Notes: generated by a model from the sequence alone, not told the origin. 64,000 nt of DNA from Bacillus massilinigeriensis (GCF_900111815.1 NZ_LT630004.1:719671-783670), one strand, 5' to 3'. Shown: positions 33,388-42,828, numbered from the stretch's first letter. Made by a program: numbers and translations.

Positions 33388-34745
33388 TGAAAAAGTTCCT
33401 CGGGATGCAGAATTGCTTTTTCCGCAAGGTAAATTCCGTATAAAAGCGATAATCTCCTTGTAAGGATATCGAATTCTTTTAAAGCTGGATTTTTAAAAAT
33501 GGATCTTCCAGGTTTTGAATTGGCTTCAAACATCCAAACTTTCCCTTCCTTGTCAATTCCGAAGTCAAAACCGATTTCCCCTATAAAGCCCTCCATATTC
33601 CTTTCCAGTGCCTTGCTTAGTGTTAAAGCAGCATGGGACAGTGCTTCTTCATGCTTTCTTCTTTCATCCTCTAACTCAAAAAGCTCACCAAGTGGTTTGA
33701 CCTCACCACCGTTATTTACATGGGTAGTCGGACTTCCAAGACCACCGATTTTTGCAGCAATTGCTGCTACCACCCATTTGCCCTCGCCATCTTTGTTTGT
33801 ATGGACGCGAAAATCAATAAGTCTGTTTTCACGGCGCAGCATCGAGATCCCTTGCTGCACAAGCATTCTTGGAAGAGTACGACCGTTGAATACTTTTTCG
33901 CAAAGCGACTCCAAGCTATCGAATTTCAGCAGTTTGTTCTTTCCATCTGATTCATTCCGGAAACGGCAGCAGTAAGTTCCGTCCTGTTTGTTGTAAATAA
34001 TCTGCCGGATACCGTTGCCGAGGCTACCATTCATTGGTTTAACATAAATATGGCCATAGGAAGATAGCATTCGTTCCATAAGAGCAAATGAGGAAAAAGG
34101 ATGGGTCTCAGGCAGGAATGCAGCTGCCGATTGTTCCTGAAAGAGCCTCTCATAAACTTCCATCTTACTGAAGAAGCCAGGATTGTAAAATGGAATGAGA
34201 TAATCGGTTTCAAAGCGGCGTTTTAAATCCTTATGAACAGTGTCTTTTTCTGCTTTTCTGTTAGGAAGCCTGTCATAGATGACATTAGGAAAGGGAACTT
34301 CCATTCTAGTCCACTCCGAATTAATGATGGTGTAGCAATTGATTGTACCCTGTTCCCAATCGATATGTTCCTTGCCGAAAACAAACGCGAAAACTCCAGC
34401 CTCCCTGCTTGAGGAAAGGAGCTTGTAAAAGAAAGAGGATCTCTCTCCTACGGGTCTTGTCGGGAATGGAGTGAACCCCGATGTCAGGACTCCAATCAAA
34501 GGACCGATGTACAAGGTGCCCTTATCGAGGAAAGAATAAAGCTGCATGATCCCAGAGGGATAATTCAACTGGTTTGCTATATCATTGCCTATCATAATTC
34601 TTGTTCCGTCGTAAGGAAGAATAGCTGTATCCACCACTCTGTTTCCAAAGCTGATTCGTCTAGCTTTTTCTGTCAGCAGTACTCTCGGACAATACACTTT
34701 ACTTTTTGCTAGGTCATTCGTCTCGAGCCGATAACGTTTTTTCAA
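33384..34745 (-). CDS. yheD: YheD-like ATP-grasp spore-coat protein (copy 2)
   Basis: 453 residues from TTG 34745, the same length as B. subtilis YheD. The TTG is 8 bases after AAAGGAG; ATG 34751 is too close to that site. Conserved blocks are FPNVIYDRLPNRKAE, the ATP loop KPMNGSLGNGIRQII, RLIDFRVHTNKDG, THVNNGGEV and IGFDFGIDKEGKVWMFEANS with the two metal-binding acids. An extra N-terminal domain of about 60 residues precedes the common part. It overlaps the gene upstream by 32 bases. Confidence 0.87.
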   Translation of the reverse strand: MKKRYRLETNDLAKSKVYCPRVLLTEKARRISFGNRVVDTAILPYDGTRIMIGNDIANQLNYPSGIMQLYSFLDKGTLYIGPLIGVLTSGFTPFPTRPVGERSSFFYKLLSSSREAGVFAFVFGKEHIDWEQGTINCYTIINSEWTRMEVPFPNVIYDRLPNRKAEKDTVHKDLKRRFETDYLIPFYNPGFFSKMEVYERLFQEQSAAAFLPETHPFSSFALMERMLSSYGHIYVKPMNGSLGNGIRQIIYNKQDGTYCCRFRNESDGKNKLLKFDSLESLCEKVFNGRTLPRMLVQQGISMLRRENRLIDFRVHTNKDGEGKWVVAAIAAKIGGLGSPTTHVNNGGEVKPLGELFELEDERRKHEEALSHAALTLSKALERNMEGFIGEIGFDFGIDKEGKVWMFEANSKPGRSIFKNPALKEFDILTRRLSLLYGIYLAEKAILHPEELFQ

Positions 34746-35823
34746 GGCCATTCTCCTTTCTCTTTTTCTGATCGACAAGAAGCCTTCCATAGGCAAGCGG
34801 AGCTTTGTATAGTGCATCTTTTATCTCTTCGTTTGTTATTTCCACTACTTTTCTTCCGGGTTTAGAATTCACATCTAGAATCCAGAGAGATAAATCCTTT
34901 CCTACACCGATATCAATACCAAGTTCAAATAACGGGAGAAAGCTGTCTTCCAAGATTTTGGTTAAGGAAGAAACTAGTAAATCCATTTCGGAAGAAAGGA
35001 AGTTTCTTGAAAATGGGGAGAGGTCTTTCTCCCATTCTCTGAAATTTTGAATGCTTCCGCCTGCTGCTAGATTAGAAAGAATTCCATTGTCTCTGCCTGT
35101 ACGAATTGCTCGGCCGCGTTCCCTCCAGCGGCCATACTCATCTTTTTGCAGGAATATCCTTATGTCCATAGGGCGATTCCTATTGTCTGTCAGCACCAGG
35201 AAGGGTTGCATAAGATAGGGTCTTGAGATGATATGTTTCTCAATCCATTGCTCCGCTGCATGTCGATTTGGAAAGGTGGATTGCAGGAACCCTTCTCTTG
35301 TATCTGCTGACACGGTTATTGCTTCTTTTTTTTCTTCCAATGTGACAATACCGGAGCCTGCATGGCCAAATATTGGTTTTAGGATGATTTTTTTGTTTTT
35401 TGACAGAAAAGAAAGAACACCGTACGCGGTATCCGATTTTTTCGTTTCCGGAACGTAAGGCCGAAGAGAGGATACTGCTAGTGCCTTATAAAGCGACCAT
35501 TTTCCGGGTAAACCGTTACCGAGAAAAAGCGTACTGTTAAGGTTTTTCAGCCATTTGACAATCGCTAAATTCCGTTTTGAATGATGGTCACCGATGTAAA
35601 TGCAGCGATCATAAAGGATTTCAGGTATTGGAAAATCCGCTTGTATCCATTCTTGGCGCTGCACATCAAATAATTCTCCGGCTGCCCGATTGGTAATAGG
35701 ATCAATATTGGAGGGAATGAACCGGTAACATTCCATCCCAAATAACGAGGAACGCGTTGCAATTTCAGTGAAATATTGATTTTCACTTCCGGGCTGAAGG
35801 GAAAGAATGCCGAATGTTATCAT
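34714..35823 (-). CDS. yheC: YheC-like ATP-grasp spore-coat protein (copy 3)
   Basis: 369 residues, close to B. subtilis YheC (363). The N-terminus MITFGILSLQPGSENQYFTE leads into PEILYDRCIY, the ATP loop KPIFGHAGSGIVTL, RPMDIRIFLQKD, NLAAGGS and LGIDIGVGKDLSLWILDVNS. ATG 35823 follows GAGGTGG. It begins one base after the stop of the upstream paralogue, so the cluster is a tight operon. Confidence 0.87.
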   Translation of the reverse strand: MITFGILSLQPGSENQYFTEIATRSSLFGMECYRFIPSNIDPITNRAAGELFDVQRQEWIQADFPIPEILYDRCIYIGDHHSKRNLAIVKWLKNLNSTLFLGNGLPGKWSLYKALAVSSLRPYVPETKKSDTAYGVLSFLSKNKKIILKPIFGHAGSGIVTLEEKKEAITVSADTREGFLQSTFPNRHAAEQWIEKHIISRPYLMQPFLVLTDNRNRPMDIRIFLQKDEYGRWRERGRAIRTGRDNGILSNLAAGGSIQNFREWEKDLSPFSRNFLSSEMDLLVSSLTKILEDSFLPLFELGIDIGVGKDLSLWILDVNSKPGRKVVEITNEEIKDALYKAPLAYGRLLVDQKKRKENGLEKTLSARDE

Positions 35824-35824
35824 G

Positions 35825-36940
35825 CTACCACCTCGTTTTTTTGTATAGGCCTCTTGAACATTCAATAATTGATTTAGCAGATGGTCTTATTCTTGTGTCG
35901 TTCATCGGAAAGTTTTTGGAGGGTTTGCTATTCGTTTCTATTAACCATATCTCTCCTGCCACATCTACACCGATATCGACGCCTAGCTCTCCAAATGTGC
36001 CTGAACAATGCTCTGAGATTATTTCTGAAACAGCAATCGCAAATTTTTTCATATTGTTATAGATGGTTGTGGATTTTTCCCTGCCGAATAAAGGAAGGAG
36101 AACTTTTATTGGCTTTTCGGTTTTTCCCCCTCTAGACAAATTGGAGGTTATATCACCTTCACCTGCAATTCTCGCAATAATAGAAGTTGTCTTCCAGATG
36201 AGGGAGGAATCTATATGGCAAAGTACACGAAAGTCAATTGGTTTCCCATTTTGCGTGATCAAAGGAATTCCTCTTTGGATAATGAAAATTTCTCTTCCAA
36301 GGAGGGAAGGGAGAATGTTCGCTGCTTCCTTAACAGTGGGAAAAATTCTTTCTTTCTCGTTTGGGAATGCCGAAAAATCAGCGATGATGTTATCCTCGTT
36401 GCTTGTCAGCCGGATGATTTTTTTCCCTAAACTCCCATGAATCGGTTTAAGGTAAACTGTTTTTCCCGAGCACATCATCCGAGAAAGCGCTTCGGGGGAG
36501 TATAGAGAGGTTTCCGGCAAATGGGATTCTAAGCCTTCGTGTTTGGACAGAAGCTGGTGGACCTCCCATTTATGAAGAAAATGGCTATTGAAAATAACAA
36601 TATCCTGATGGGCAGCAAGTTTGAGAAATTTCGAAAACTTCTTCCCAGTTTCCGTTTTTCGCGAGTAGAGACGGTTATAGACAATATCTGGATAAGGGAG
36701 TAATTCTTTCGCCCATTGCCTATTCTCTAAGCGGTAACCATTGATGCCATCATCGGCAATACCGTCAAGAGTGAAAACGTATAGCAGGATTCCAGCATCT
36801 ATTGCATGCAGGCTAAGTTCGATGCAGAACGAGTGCAAATTGCCGAAATTGGGAGAGCTTTGGTCACCGCCTTTTACTTGGACGAGAACAGCGATGATTG
36901 GAAGTTTTTCCTCATTGTCTGATTGTACTTCGGACTTCAT
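35825..36940 (-). CDS. YheC/YheD-family ATP-grasp spore-coat protein (copy 4)
   Basis: About 371 residues, first gene of the tandem set and closest to the promoter. It shows PDIVYNRLYSRK, the ATP loop KPIHGSLGKKIIRL, KPIDFRVLCHID, NLSRGGKTEK and LGVDIGVDVAGEIWLIETNS. ATG 36940 is 8 bases after TGAGGA; ATG 36946 is the alternative. B. subtilis has two genes of this family, so copies 1 and 4 are additions. It shares about the same core with the others but differs in the N-terminal third. Confidence 0.85.
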   Translation of the reverse strand: MKSEVQSDNEEKLPIIAVLVQVKGGDQSSPNFGNLHSFCIELSLHAIDAGILLYVFTLDGIADDGINGYRLENRQWAKELLPYPDIVYNRLYSRKTETGKKFSKFLKLAAHQDIVIFNSHFLHKWEVHQLLSKHEGLESHLPETSLYSPEALSRMMCSGKTVYLKPIHGSLGKKIIRLTSNEDNIIADFSAFPNEKERIFPTVKEAANILPSLLGREIFIIQRGIPLITQNGKPIDFRVLCHIDSSLIWKTTSIIARIAGEGDITSNLSRGGKTEKPIKVLLPLFGREKSTTIYNNMKKFAIAVSEIISEHCSGTFGELGVDIGVDVAGEIWLIETNSKPSKNFPMNDTRIRPSAKSIIECSRGLYKKTRW

Positions 36941-36992
36941 GCTCATTCCTCATTCTTTTTGGTTTTTGTCATTCTTTTCTGGGCTGCTGCCA

Positions 36993-37020
36993 TATAGTAT
37001 GAAAGATGCTCGGCGGGGGT
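36993..37020 (-). promoter_or_regulatory. SigK-like promoter of the yheC/D cluster
   Basis: On the minus strand the -10 is CATACTATA (37001-36993), a full match to SigK CATAnnnTA. The -35 AC is at 37020-37019, 17 bases upstream. The SigE -35 is absent. Late mother-cell expression is predicted. Confidence 0.55.
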
Positions 37021-37098
37021 GCACCATTCACTCCTCGCTTTTGAAGGAATAGTCTGGTATAGTTTAGTGGAATTTCGAGTGGAAAAGGAGTGGTACCA

Positions 37099-37455
37099 AT
37101 GGCAGTAAATTTATACGATTCTGCAAATGAAATGGGTAAAGCAATCCGTGAAAGCGCTGAATTTACCAGCTTAAAACGGCTTTTTGATGAAGTAAACAAT
37201 GATGAGAGCGCTCGGCAGACCTTTGAAGATTTCCGTAACATCCAAATGCATCTTCAGCAAAAACAAATGACGGGACAGGAAATTACGGAACAGGAAGTGC
37301 AACAGGCTCAGCAATTGGTGGCAGTTGTCCAGTCTCATCCAAAGATTTCGGAACTCATGAAGGCTGAACAGCATCTCAGCATGGTAATCGCTGAATTGAA
37401 CCAGATCATCATGAAGCCGCTTGAAGAACTGTATGGTAATCCTCAACAACAATAA
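37099..37455 (+). CDS. yheA: YlbF/YmcA-family protein YheA
   Basis: 118 residues, all-helical (Com_YlbF domain). The start MAVNLYDSANEMGKAIRES and the long amphipathic helix with ITEQEVQQAQQL match B. subtilis YheA (117). Paralogues YlbF and YmcA act with YaaT on RNase Y; the role of YheA itself is not settled. ATG 37099 follows AAGGAGTGG. Confidence 0.9.
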   Translation: MAVNLYDSANEMGKAIRESAEFTSLKRLFDEVNNDESARQTFEDFRNIQMHLQQKQMTGQEITEQEVQQAQQLVAVVQSHPKISELMKAEQHLSMVIAELNQIIMKPLEELYGNPQQQ

Positions 37456-37505
37456 TATTTAAAAAAGCCTCAGGCATTTGGTTGGACTACTGAAATCTTT
37501 TGCAG

Positions 37506-37532
37506 CAGCCTCCATATGACGGAGGCTTTTTG
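37506..37532 (+). terminator. Terminator after yheA
   Basis: AGCCTCC-N7-GGAGGCT followed by TTTTTG. Confidence 0.88.
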
Positions 37533-37628
37533 TATGTGGAGATAGCAGGAAGGACTTGTTCTAATCTTTATGCAAGCAACATAAAAGTGAGGTAGGGGGA
37601 AAAACATCAAAGAAAAGGGGGCAGTGCC

Positions 37629-38501
37629 ATGATCTACCGTCTTCTCGCCTTAAATGTCGATGGTACCATTCTTCAGCCGAATGGCAGGATCCATAAAACG
37701 ACACGCGAGGCTATATCGTATGTACAGCAAAAAGGCGTCTATGTAACCCTTGTAACAGCGAGAAGCTTTCCTTCCGCAAAAAAAATCGCAAGGGCTTTAA
37801 AAATAGATTCCCTGCTTGTTACTCATCAAGGAGCCACCGTCAGTGGAGGAAAAGCAGAGGAGCCTCTTTCGGCTAAAAAAATGTCAGGGGAGGTCACATA
37901 CGAGGTAATCCGGTTTTTAGAAGGTTTCCCGTGTCAAATCAGAATTGTACATGATCAATTTTCTCTAGCGAACAAGTATAAATTGAATCATAATCTCCTA
38001 GCAAGGACTGTGTTTACAACAGGTGATCCACTGTTTTATTCCCAGCAGTTCGTAGATTCTATCAGTGAAACAATTGTCAATGAACCTGTTGCTGCTCCGA
38101 AAATCGAAGTTTATTTTGAATATGAAGATGATTTAGAGGATGCCTCGAAAGCGCTGCAGTCAATGTTTTCGGAGATATCCCTGACGAGACTGAATTCTCT
38201 CAGGCTCGATATCATTCCCGAAGGTGTTTCAAAGTTAGATGGCTTGCTTACTCTTAGTGACCATCTTGGCGTTTCCTTGCAGGAAATGGTTTCGATTGGT
38301 GATGGAATGGATGACATTGAAATGATTAAGGCATGCGGCCTTGGAGTCGCAATGGGAAATGCACCAGTGGAAGTGAAAAAAGCAGCAGACTGGGTGACAA
38401 GATCTAATACTCAGCAAGGAGTTGCCTATATGGTGAGAGAGCATTTTCGAAAACAGCATCCAATTTCTTTCCTTAGAAAGATGAATATCATCAAGAACTA
38501 A
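37629..38501 (+). CDS. yhaX: Cof-type HAD-family protein YhaX, nucleophile Asp replaced
   Basis: 290 residues of a HAD phosphatase with the type IIB cap. Motif II (VTLVTARSF), the motif III lysine (EGVSKLDGL) and motif IV (GDGMDDIEM) are present. Motif I reads ALNVDGTIL: the first Asp of DxDGT, the nucleophile, is Asn9. Normal phosphatase chemistry should therefore fail. The length and the position before hemZ match B. subtilis YhaX, a sporulation gene. ATG 37629 follows AAAGGGGGC. Confidence 0.88.
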   Translation: MIYRLLALNVDGTILQPNGRIHKTTREAISYVQQKGVYVTLVTARSFPSAKKIARALKIDSLLVTHQGATVSGGKAEEPLSAKKMSGEVTYEVIRFLEGFPCQIRIVHDQFSLANKYKLNHNLLARTVFTTGDPLFYSQQFVDSISETIVNEPVAAPKIEVYFEYEDDLEDASKALQSMFSEISLTRLNSLRLDIIPEGVSKLDGLLTLSDHLGVSLQEMVSIGDGMDDIEMIKACGLGVAMGNAPVEVKKAADWVTRSNTQQGVAYMVREHFRKQHPISFLRKMNIIKN

Positions 38502-38504
38502 ATG

Positions 38505-38537
38505 CAGACCCTCTCCTTTTAGTGGAGAGGGTCTTTG
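38505..38537 (+). terminator. Terminator after yhaX
   Basis: GACCCTCTCC pairs with GGAGAGGGTC, then TTTG. The U-tract is short. Confidence 0.7.
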
Positions 38538-38617
38538 CTGTCTGCTTTTTCATAGTGTTGACCTTGCAAAAGACATTCTGTAAACTGAATACAGCATAAA
38601 TGAAAAGGTGATTACAA

Positions 38618-40129
38618 TTGCGTATTTTAATAGATGGCTTGAATGAAGAAAAGTTCAAGAGGCCGCTCCAATTAATAACAAATTTGTTTTTTGAAGAGCC
38701 AGAAGTGGCTTTCCGCAGAGAGGATGCCATGCCGGAAGCAGAGGTTGTGTTTACTGTGATTCACGAAGATTCGGTAAGCGTGAAGGCAGCCCTTACAGCT
38801 GATGGACTTGCATATCAAGCTGCATATGAAAAAAGCCTGCCTGAATGCCTGACAGATAAGGAAGTATCAAAAACAATAAAGAAAGCTGTTTCCCATGCAT
38901 ACTTGACCGTTCTTCAACAATGGACAGGCATCATCCAGAAATGGGGCATCTTGACTGGTGTACGACCTACAAAGCTTCTCCATAAGAGCCTCCAGCATGG
39001 CGAGACGATGGATAATGCTCACAAGATGCTGGCTGAAGAGTACTTGATTACTCCTGAAAAAATACAACTGATGCAGGAAATCGTCGATAGGCAGCTTCTT
39101 GCCATTCCGGATTTATATCATTTAAGGGATGAGGTCAGCATTTATATTGGAATTCCGTTTTGTCCTACAAAATGTGCCTACTGTACATTCCCTGCTTATG
39201 CGATTAATGGACGACAGGGCTCTGTTAACAGTTTTCTTGGCGGCCTCCATTTTGAAATGCGTGAAATCGGGCGCTGGCTGAAAGAAAACGGTGTAAAAAT
39301 CACGACCGTATACTATGGTGGCGGAACGCCTACATCCATTACCGCACAAGAAATGGACATGCTTTATGAAGAGATGTACACATCTTTTCCAGATGTGAAA
39401 AATATCAGGGAAATTACAGTAGAAGCTGGCCGTCCTGATACAATCACCTCGGAAAAACTCGATGTCCTAAATAAGTGGAATATCGACCGAATTTCGATTA
39501 ATCCCCAATCTTATATCCAGGAAACGCTGAAAGCAATCGGCCGCCATCATACAGTGGAAGAAACGATAGAAAAATATCATCTCGCTCGTTCGCAAGGCAT
39601 GAACAATATTAATATGGATTTGATCATCGGTTTGCCTGGGGAAGGGGCAAAAGAGTTTCAGCATACATTGGATGAAACGAAAAAGCTGATGCCAGAATCG
39701 TTGACTGTTCATACGCTATCTTTCAAACGGGCATCCGAAATGACAAAAAATAAAGAGAAGTACAAAGTTGCTGGACGGGAAGAAATAGAAGAAATGATGA
39801 ACCTGGCAGAAGAATGGACGGCAGATCATGGTTATCATCCTTATTACCTCTACAGGCAGAAAAATATTCTAGGAAACCTTGAAAACGTGGGATATGCTTT
39901 GCCGGGACAAGAAAGCTTATATAATATCCTGATTATGGAGGAATTACAGACGATTATTGGCCTGGGCTGTGGTGCATCAAGCAAGTTTATTCACCCTGTA
40001 ACCGGTGCTATCACTCATTTTGCTAATCCAAAAGATCCGAAATCTTACAATGACAGTTTTAAAGAATATACGGAGAAGAAGATCAGCATGCTTAAAGAAA
40101 TTTTTCATCAGGAAAGCTCTCTTGCTTAA
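38618..40129 (+). CDS. hemZ: Coproporphyrinogen dehydrogenase HemZ (radical SAM)
   Basis: 503 residues. The iron-sulfur motif is CPTKCAYC near residue 181, followed by YYGGGTPTS, the HemN-type glycine block, and NMDLIIGLPGE. The N-terminal 160 residues are an extra domain typical of HemZ. HemZ is described as an oxygen-independent coproporphyrinogen oxidase-like protein induced anaerobically in B. subtilis; its true contribution to haem synthesis there is debated. TTG 38618 follows AAAAGGTGA. Confidence 0.92.
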   Translation: MRILIDGLNEEKFKRPLQLITNLFFEEPEVAFRREDAMPEAEVVFTVIHEDSVSVKAALTADGLAYQAAYEKSLPECLTDKEVSKTIKKAVSHAYLTVLQQWTGIIQKWGILTGVRPTKLLHKSLQHGETMDNAHKMLAEEYLITPEKIQLMQEIVDRQLLAIPDLYHLRDEVSIYIGIPFCPTKCAYCTFPAYAINGRQGSVNSFLGGLHFEMREIGRWLKENGVKITTVYYGGGTPTSITAQEMDMLYEEMYTSFPDVKNIREITVEAGRPDTITSEKLDVLNKWNIDRISINPQSYIQETLKAIGRHHTVEETIEKYHLARSQGMNNINMDLIIGLPGEGAKEFQHTLDETKKLMPESLTVHTLSFKRASEMTKNKEKYKVAGREEIEEMMNLAEEWTADHGYHPYYLYRQKNILGNLENVGYALPGQESLYNILIMEELQTIIGLGCGASSKFIHPVTGAITHFANPKDPKSYNDSFKEYTEKKISMLKEIFHQESSLA

Positions 40130-40145
40130 GGCAGAGAGCTTTTAC
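40111..40145 (+). terminator. Terminator overlapping the hemZ stop
   Basis: AAAGCTCTCT pairs with AGAGAGCTTTT across the stop codon. Confidence 0.75.
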
Positions 40146-40229
40146 AGAAAAAGAAAGATTTTTTAAATTAATCTGATAAAAAATGACGTAAGCGCTTCAT
40201 TCCCTTTATTTACGGAAAAATAGGAAAAA

Positions 40230-40266
40230 GCAAAGGAATTTAAGGATCAGTTCCTTTGCTTTTTCC
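40230..40266. terminator. Terminator between hemZ and yhzD
   Basis: AAAGCAAAGGAA pairs with TTCCTTTGCTTT. It serves the converging yhzD gene as well. Confidence 0.85.
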
Positions 40267-40269
40267 TTG

Positions 40270-40455
40270 TTATGGATGAAAAAGAATTAATTTTCCTTTT
40301 GGTGAAGTACACCGATGGGTGATATCTTGAAGGTTTTTCTCCTCGATAAGCTTTTTACCGGTTTCCTTTGCTGCATCATCATTTTCAGCTTGAAAGGATT
40401 CATCCACCATTTTTTCGCCATTATGCCCGAATGCAGTCAATTTGTATGTCCCCAT
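40270..40455 (-). CDS. yhzD: YhzD-like small protein
   Basis: 61 residues, soluble, mixed alpha/beta (YKLTAFGHNGEKMVDESFQA, then AAKETGKKLIEEKNL). It matches the YhzD family of Bacillus in length and position. Function unknown. ATG 40455 follows AAAGGTGGG. Confidence 0.78.
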   Translation of the reverse strand: MGTYKLTAFGHNGEKMVDESFQAENDDAAKETGKKLIEEKNLQDITHRCTSPKGKLILFHP

Positions 40456-40610
40456 GAACTTACCCCACCTTTGTGTTAATATTCTTAATATTTACCACTA
40501 TTCTGGCATAATCTTACGAATAGTGCAAAAGAAAAATATTGCTGGAAAAAGGAACCTTTTAACGAGATAATCGTAATAGATAAATAGAGAAAAATGGGAG
40601 GTTTCAGGCC

Positions 40611-41510
40611 ATGGTATTAAAGTTGGAGAATGTGACAAAGCGGTTTGGTGAATTTACTGCGGTGGATGACCTGTCATTGGAAATTCCAGAAGGCGAGATG
40701 TTCGGTTTTCTCGGGGCCAATGGAGCAGGTAAAACTACGACGTTTCGAATGATACTTGGACTAATGGACGCTTCGGCAGGAAGGATTACTTGGAACGGTA
40801 AGAAAATAGATTATTCTACAAGTCCTCTCATCGGATACTTGCCAGAAGAAAGGGGGCTGTATCCGAAGCTGAAGGTCAGGGAACAAATTGTCTACCTTGC
40901 GAGGCTTCGTGGAATGAAAAAACAGGATGCTTTAAACGAACTGGATTACTGGCTGGAGAGATTCAGGGTACCGGAATATGCGGATAAAAAAGTGGAGGAA
41001 TTATCTAAAGGGAATCAACAAAAAATTCAATTTATCGCTGCGGTCATACATAAGCCCAAACTTATCATCCTTGATGAACCTTTCAGCGGGCTAGATCCGG
41101 TGAATGTCGAGCAGTTGAAAGAGTCTGTCATCGATCTGAAAGAAGCAGGAAGCAGTATTGTTTTTTCCAGCCATAGAATGGAGCATGTGGAAGAAATGTG
41201 CGAACATTTATGTATCATGCAGAAAGGACGACCTGTAGTCTATGGCGCATTGAAGGAAATTAAGCGTTCCTTCGGCAGAAAAAACCTAACAATCCATGCG
41301 GATTTCGATTTGTCAGAACTGAAGAATTTTGAAGGTGTCACTAGCGCAAGAAAGTCAACAGAGGGTATAACACTCCAAGTTACTGGAGAAAGCGTGGCAG
41401 AGGAACTGCTAAAAGCGATTATCGGTAAGGGATTCATCAGGAAATTCGAATTGGAAGAGCCTTCTTTAAATGATATTTTTATAGAAAAGGCAGGTGCTTC
41501 TTATGAATAA
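40611..41510 (+). CDS. yhaQ: ABC exporter ATP-binding protein (YhaQ/NatA-like)
   Basis: 299 residues. Walker A is GANGAGKTTT, the signature is LSKGNQQKIQFIAAV, and Walker B is LIILDEPFSGLDP. The C-terminal 80 residues form the extra DUF4162-type domain. It energises the permease encoded downstream, with which it overlaps by 8 bases. The pair resembles the NatAB sodium exporter of B. subtilis; the substrate of YhaQP is not proven. ATG 40611 follows GGGAGG. Confidence 0.9.
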   Translation: MVLKLENVTKRFGEFTAVDDLSLEIPEGEMFGFLGANGAGKTTTFRMILGLMDASAGRITWNGKKIDYSTSPLIGYLPEERGLYPKLKVREQIVYLARLRGMKKQDALNELDYWLERFRVPEYADKKVEELSKGNQQKIQFIAAVIHKPKLIILDEPFSGLDPVNVEQLKESVIDLKEAGSSIVFSSHRMEHVEEMCEHLCIMQKGRPVVYGALKEIKRSFGRKNLTIHADFDLSELKNFEGVTSARKSTEGITLQVTGESVAEELLKAIIGKGFIRKFELEEPSLNDIFIEKAGASYE

Positions 41511-42747
41511 TTTTTTTATTATTCTTTTTCACACTTATTTCAGTAAACTGAAAACGAAGCAGTTTATTATTACAACCATCATTACAGCATTGATAATGGT
41601 CGGTCTTGCATACCTTCCAAAACTGATTGATAGCTTTGATAAAAATGAAACGGAGAAGATAGCTGTCATCGACCATACTGATGAGCTTTATGCTCCATTT
41701 AAAGCGCAAATGAAGACGATAGACAAAGACTTGAAGCTAGTACCATTTGAAGGAACTAGTAAGGAAGCGGATAAAAAAGTGGAGAAGGGAAGCTTTGAAG
41801 GCGTAATCGAACTAGATTATAATGCAGAAAATCTGCCTGAAGGTTCCTATCGTGCCATGAGCATTGCGAATAATTCTGTTCCGGGCAATATGGAAACAGG
41901 GCTTCAGCAAATGAAAACGTTGATGGCATCCAAACAGATGAATCTTACGCCACAGCAGCTGAACAAATTATATGAACCAGTGAAGCTGGATAAGAAGGCG
42001 CTTGAAAAGGATGCAAAGACAGAAGAAGAATTAAACCAAGCAAGAGGACTTGTCTATGTCCTGCTATTTTTGATTTATTTCGCTGTCATTATGTATGCTA
42101 ATATGATTGCAATGGAAGTGGCGACAGAAAAGTCTTCAAGAGTGATGGAAATATTGATTTCAAGCGTGTCCCCGATTAAACAAATGTTTGCCAAAATCCT
42201 TGGTGTCGGCCTTTTATCGCTCACCCAACTCGGAGTGCTGCTCGTTGTGGGATACGTTTCCGCTAAGCAAAACCTTAACGCAATGAAAGGCGGAATCTTT
42301 GAATTCTTTGGTTTTGCAAACATACCTGCTGCAACAATCATTTATGCAGCCGTGTTCTTCCTGTTAGGCTACTTCCTTTATGCAACCCTTGCTGCTTTTC
42401 TAGGCTCGCTTGTCAGCAAGATAGAGGATGTACAGCAAATGATTACGCCAATGACTTTATTAATTGTAGCGGCATTTATGATGGCGATGTTCGGACTAGG
42501 ACAGCCGGACTCCACTTTTGTGAAAGTGACATCCTATATCCCATTCTTCTCACCAATGCTTATGTTCCTTCGGGTTGGCATGCTGAACATCCCGGCATGG
42601 GAAGCAATGCTGTCCATTGGAATTCTAATCGCGACAATCATTGTCTTAGCTATTTTTGGTGCCCGTGTCTATCGAGGCGGCGTCCTAATGTATGGGAAAT
42701 CAAGTTCCTTTAAGGATATTAAAAAGGCGATTCAGCTTACAAAATAA
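41503..42747 (+). CDS. yhaP: ABC exporter permease (YhaP/NatB-like)
   Basis: 414 residues. One helix near the N-terminus, a long extracytoplasmic region (about 45-180, charged and helical), then five or six helices with MAIEVATEKSSRVMEILISS-type motif MEVATEKSSRVMEIL, typical of ABC-2 type NatB permeases. ATG 41503 follows AGGCAGGTG inside the end of the ATPase gene. A terminator at 42780 ends the unit. Confidence 0.88.
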   Translation: MNNFFIILFHTYFSKLKTKQFIITTIITALIMVGLAYLPKLIDSFDKNETEKIAVIDHTDELYAPFKAQMKTIDKDLKLVPFEGTSKEADKKVEKGSFEGVIELDYNAENLPEGSYRAMSIANNSVPGNMETGLQQMKTLMASKQMNLTPQQLNKLYEPVKLDKKALEKDAKTEEELNQARGLVYVLLFLIYFAVIMYANMIAMEVATEKSSRVMEILISSVSPIKQMFAKILGVGLLSLTQLGVLLVVGYVSAKQNLNAMKGGIFEFFGFANIPAATIIYAAVFFLLGYFLYATLAAFLGSLVSKIEDVQQMITPMTLLIVAAFMMAMFGLGQPDSTFVKVTSYIPFFSPMLMFLRVGMLNIPAWEAMLSIGILIATIIVLAIFGARVYRGGVLMYGKSSSFKDIKKAIQLTK

Positions 42748-42779
42748 TGATAGACCGTCAGGAATCCTATTGAGGCATA

Positions 42780-42828
42780 GCCTGAAGATAAATTCGATTT
42801 AAGTCGAGTTTGTCTTCAGGCTTTTTGT
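42780..42828 (+). terminator. Terminator after yhaP
   Basis: GCCTGAAGATAAA pairs with TTTGTCTTCAGGC (one G-U pair), then TTTTTG. Confidence 0.88.
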
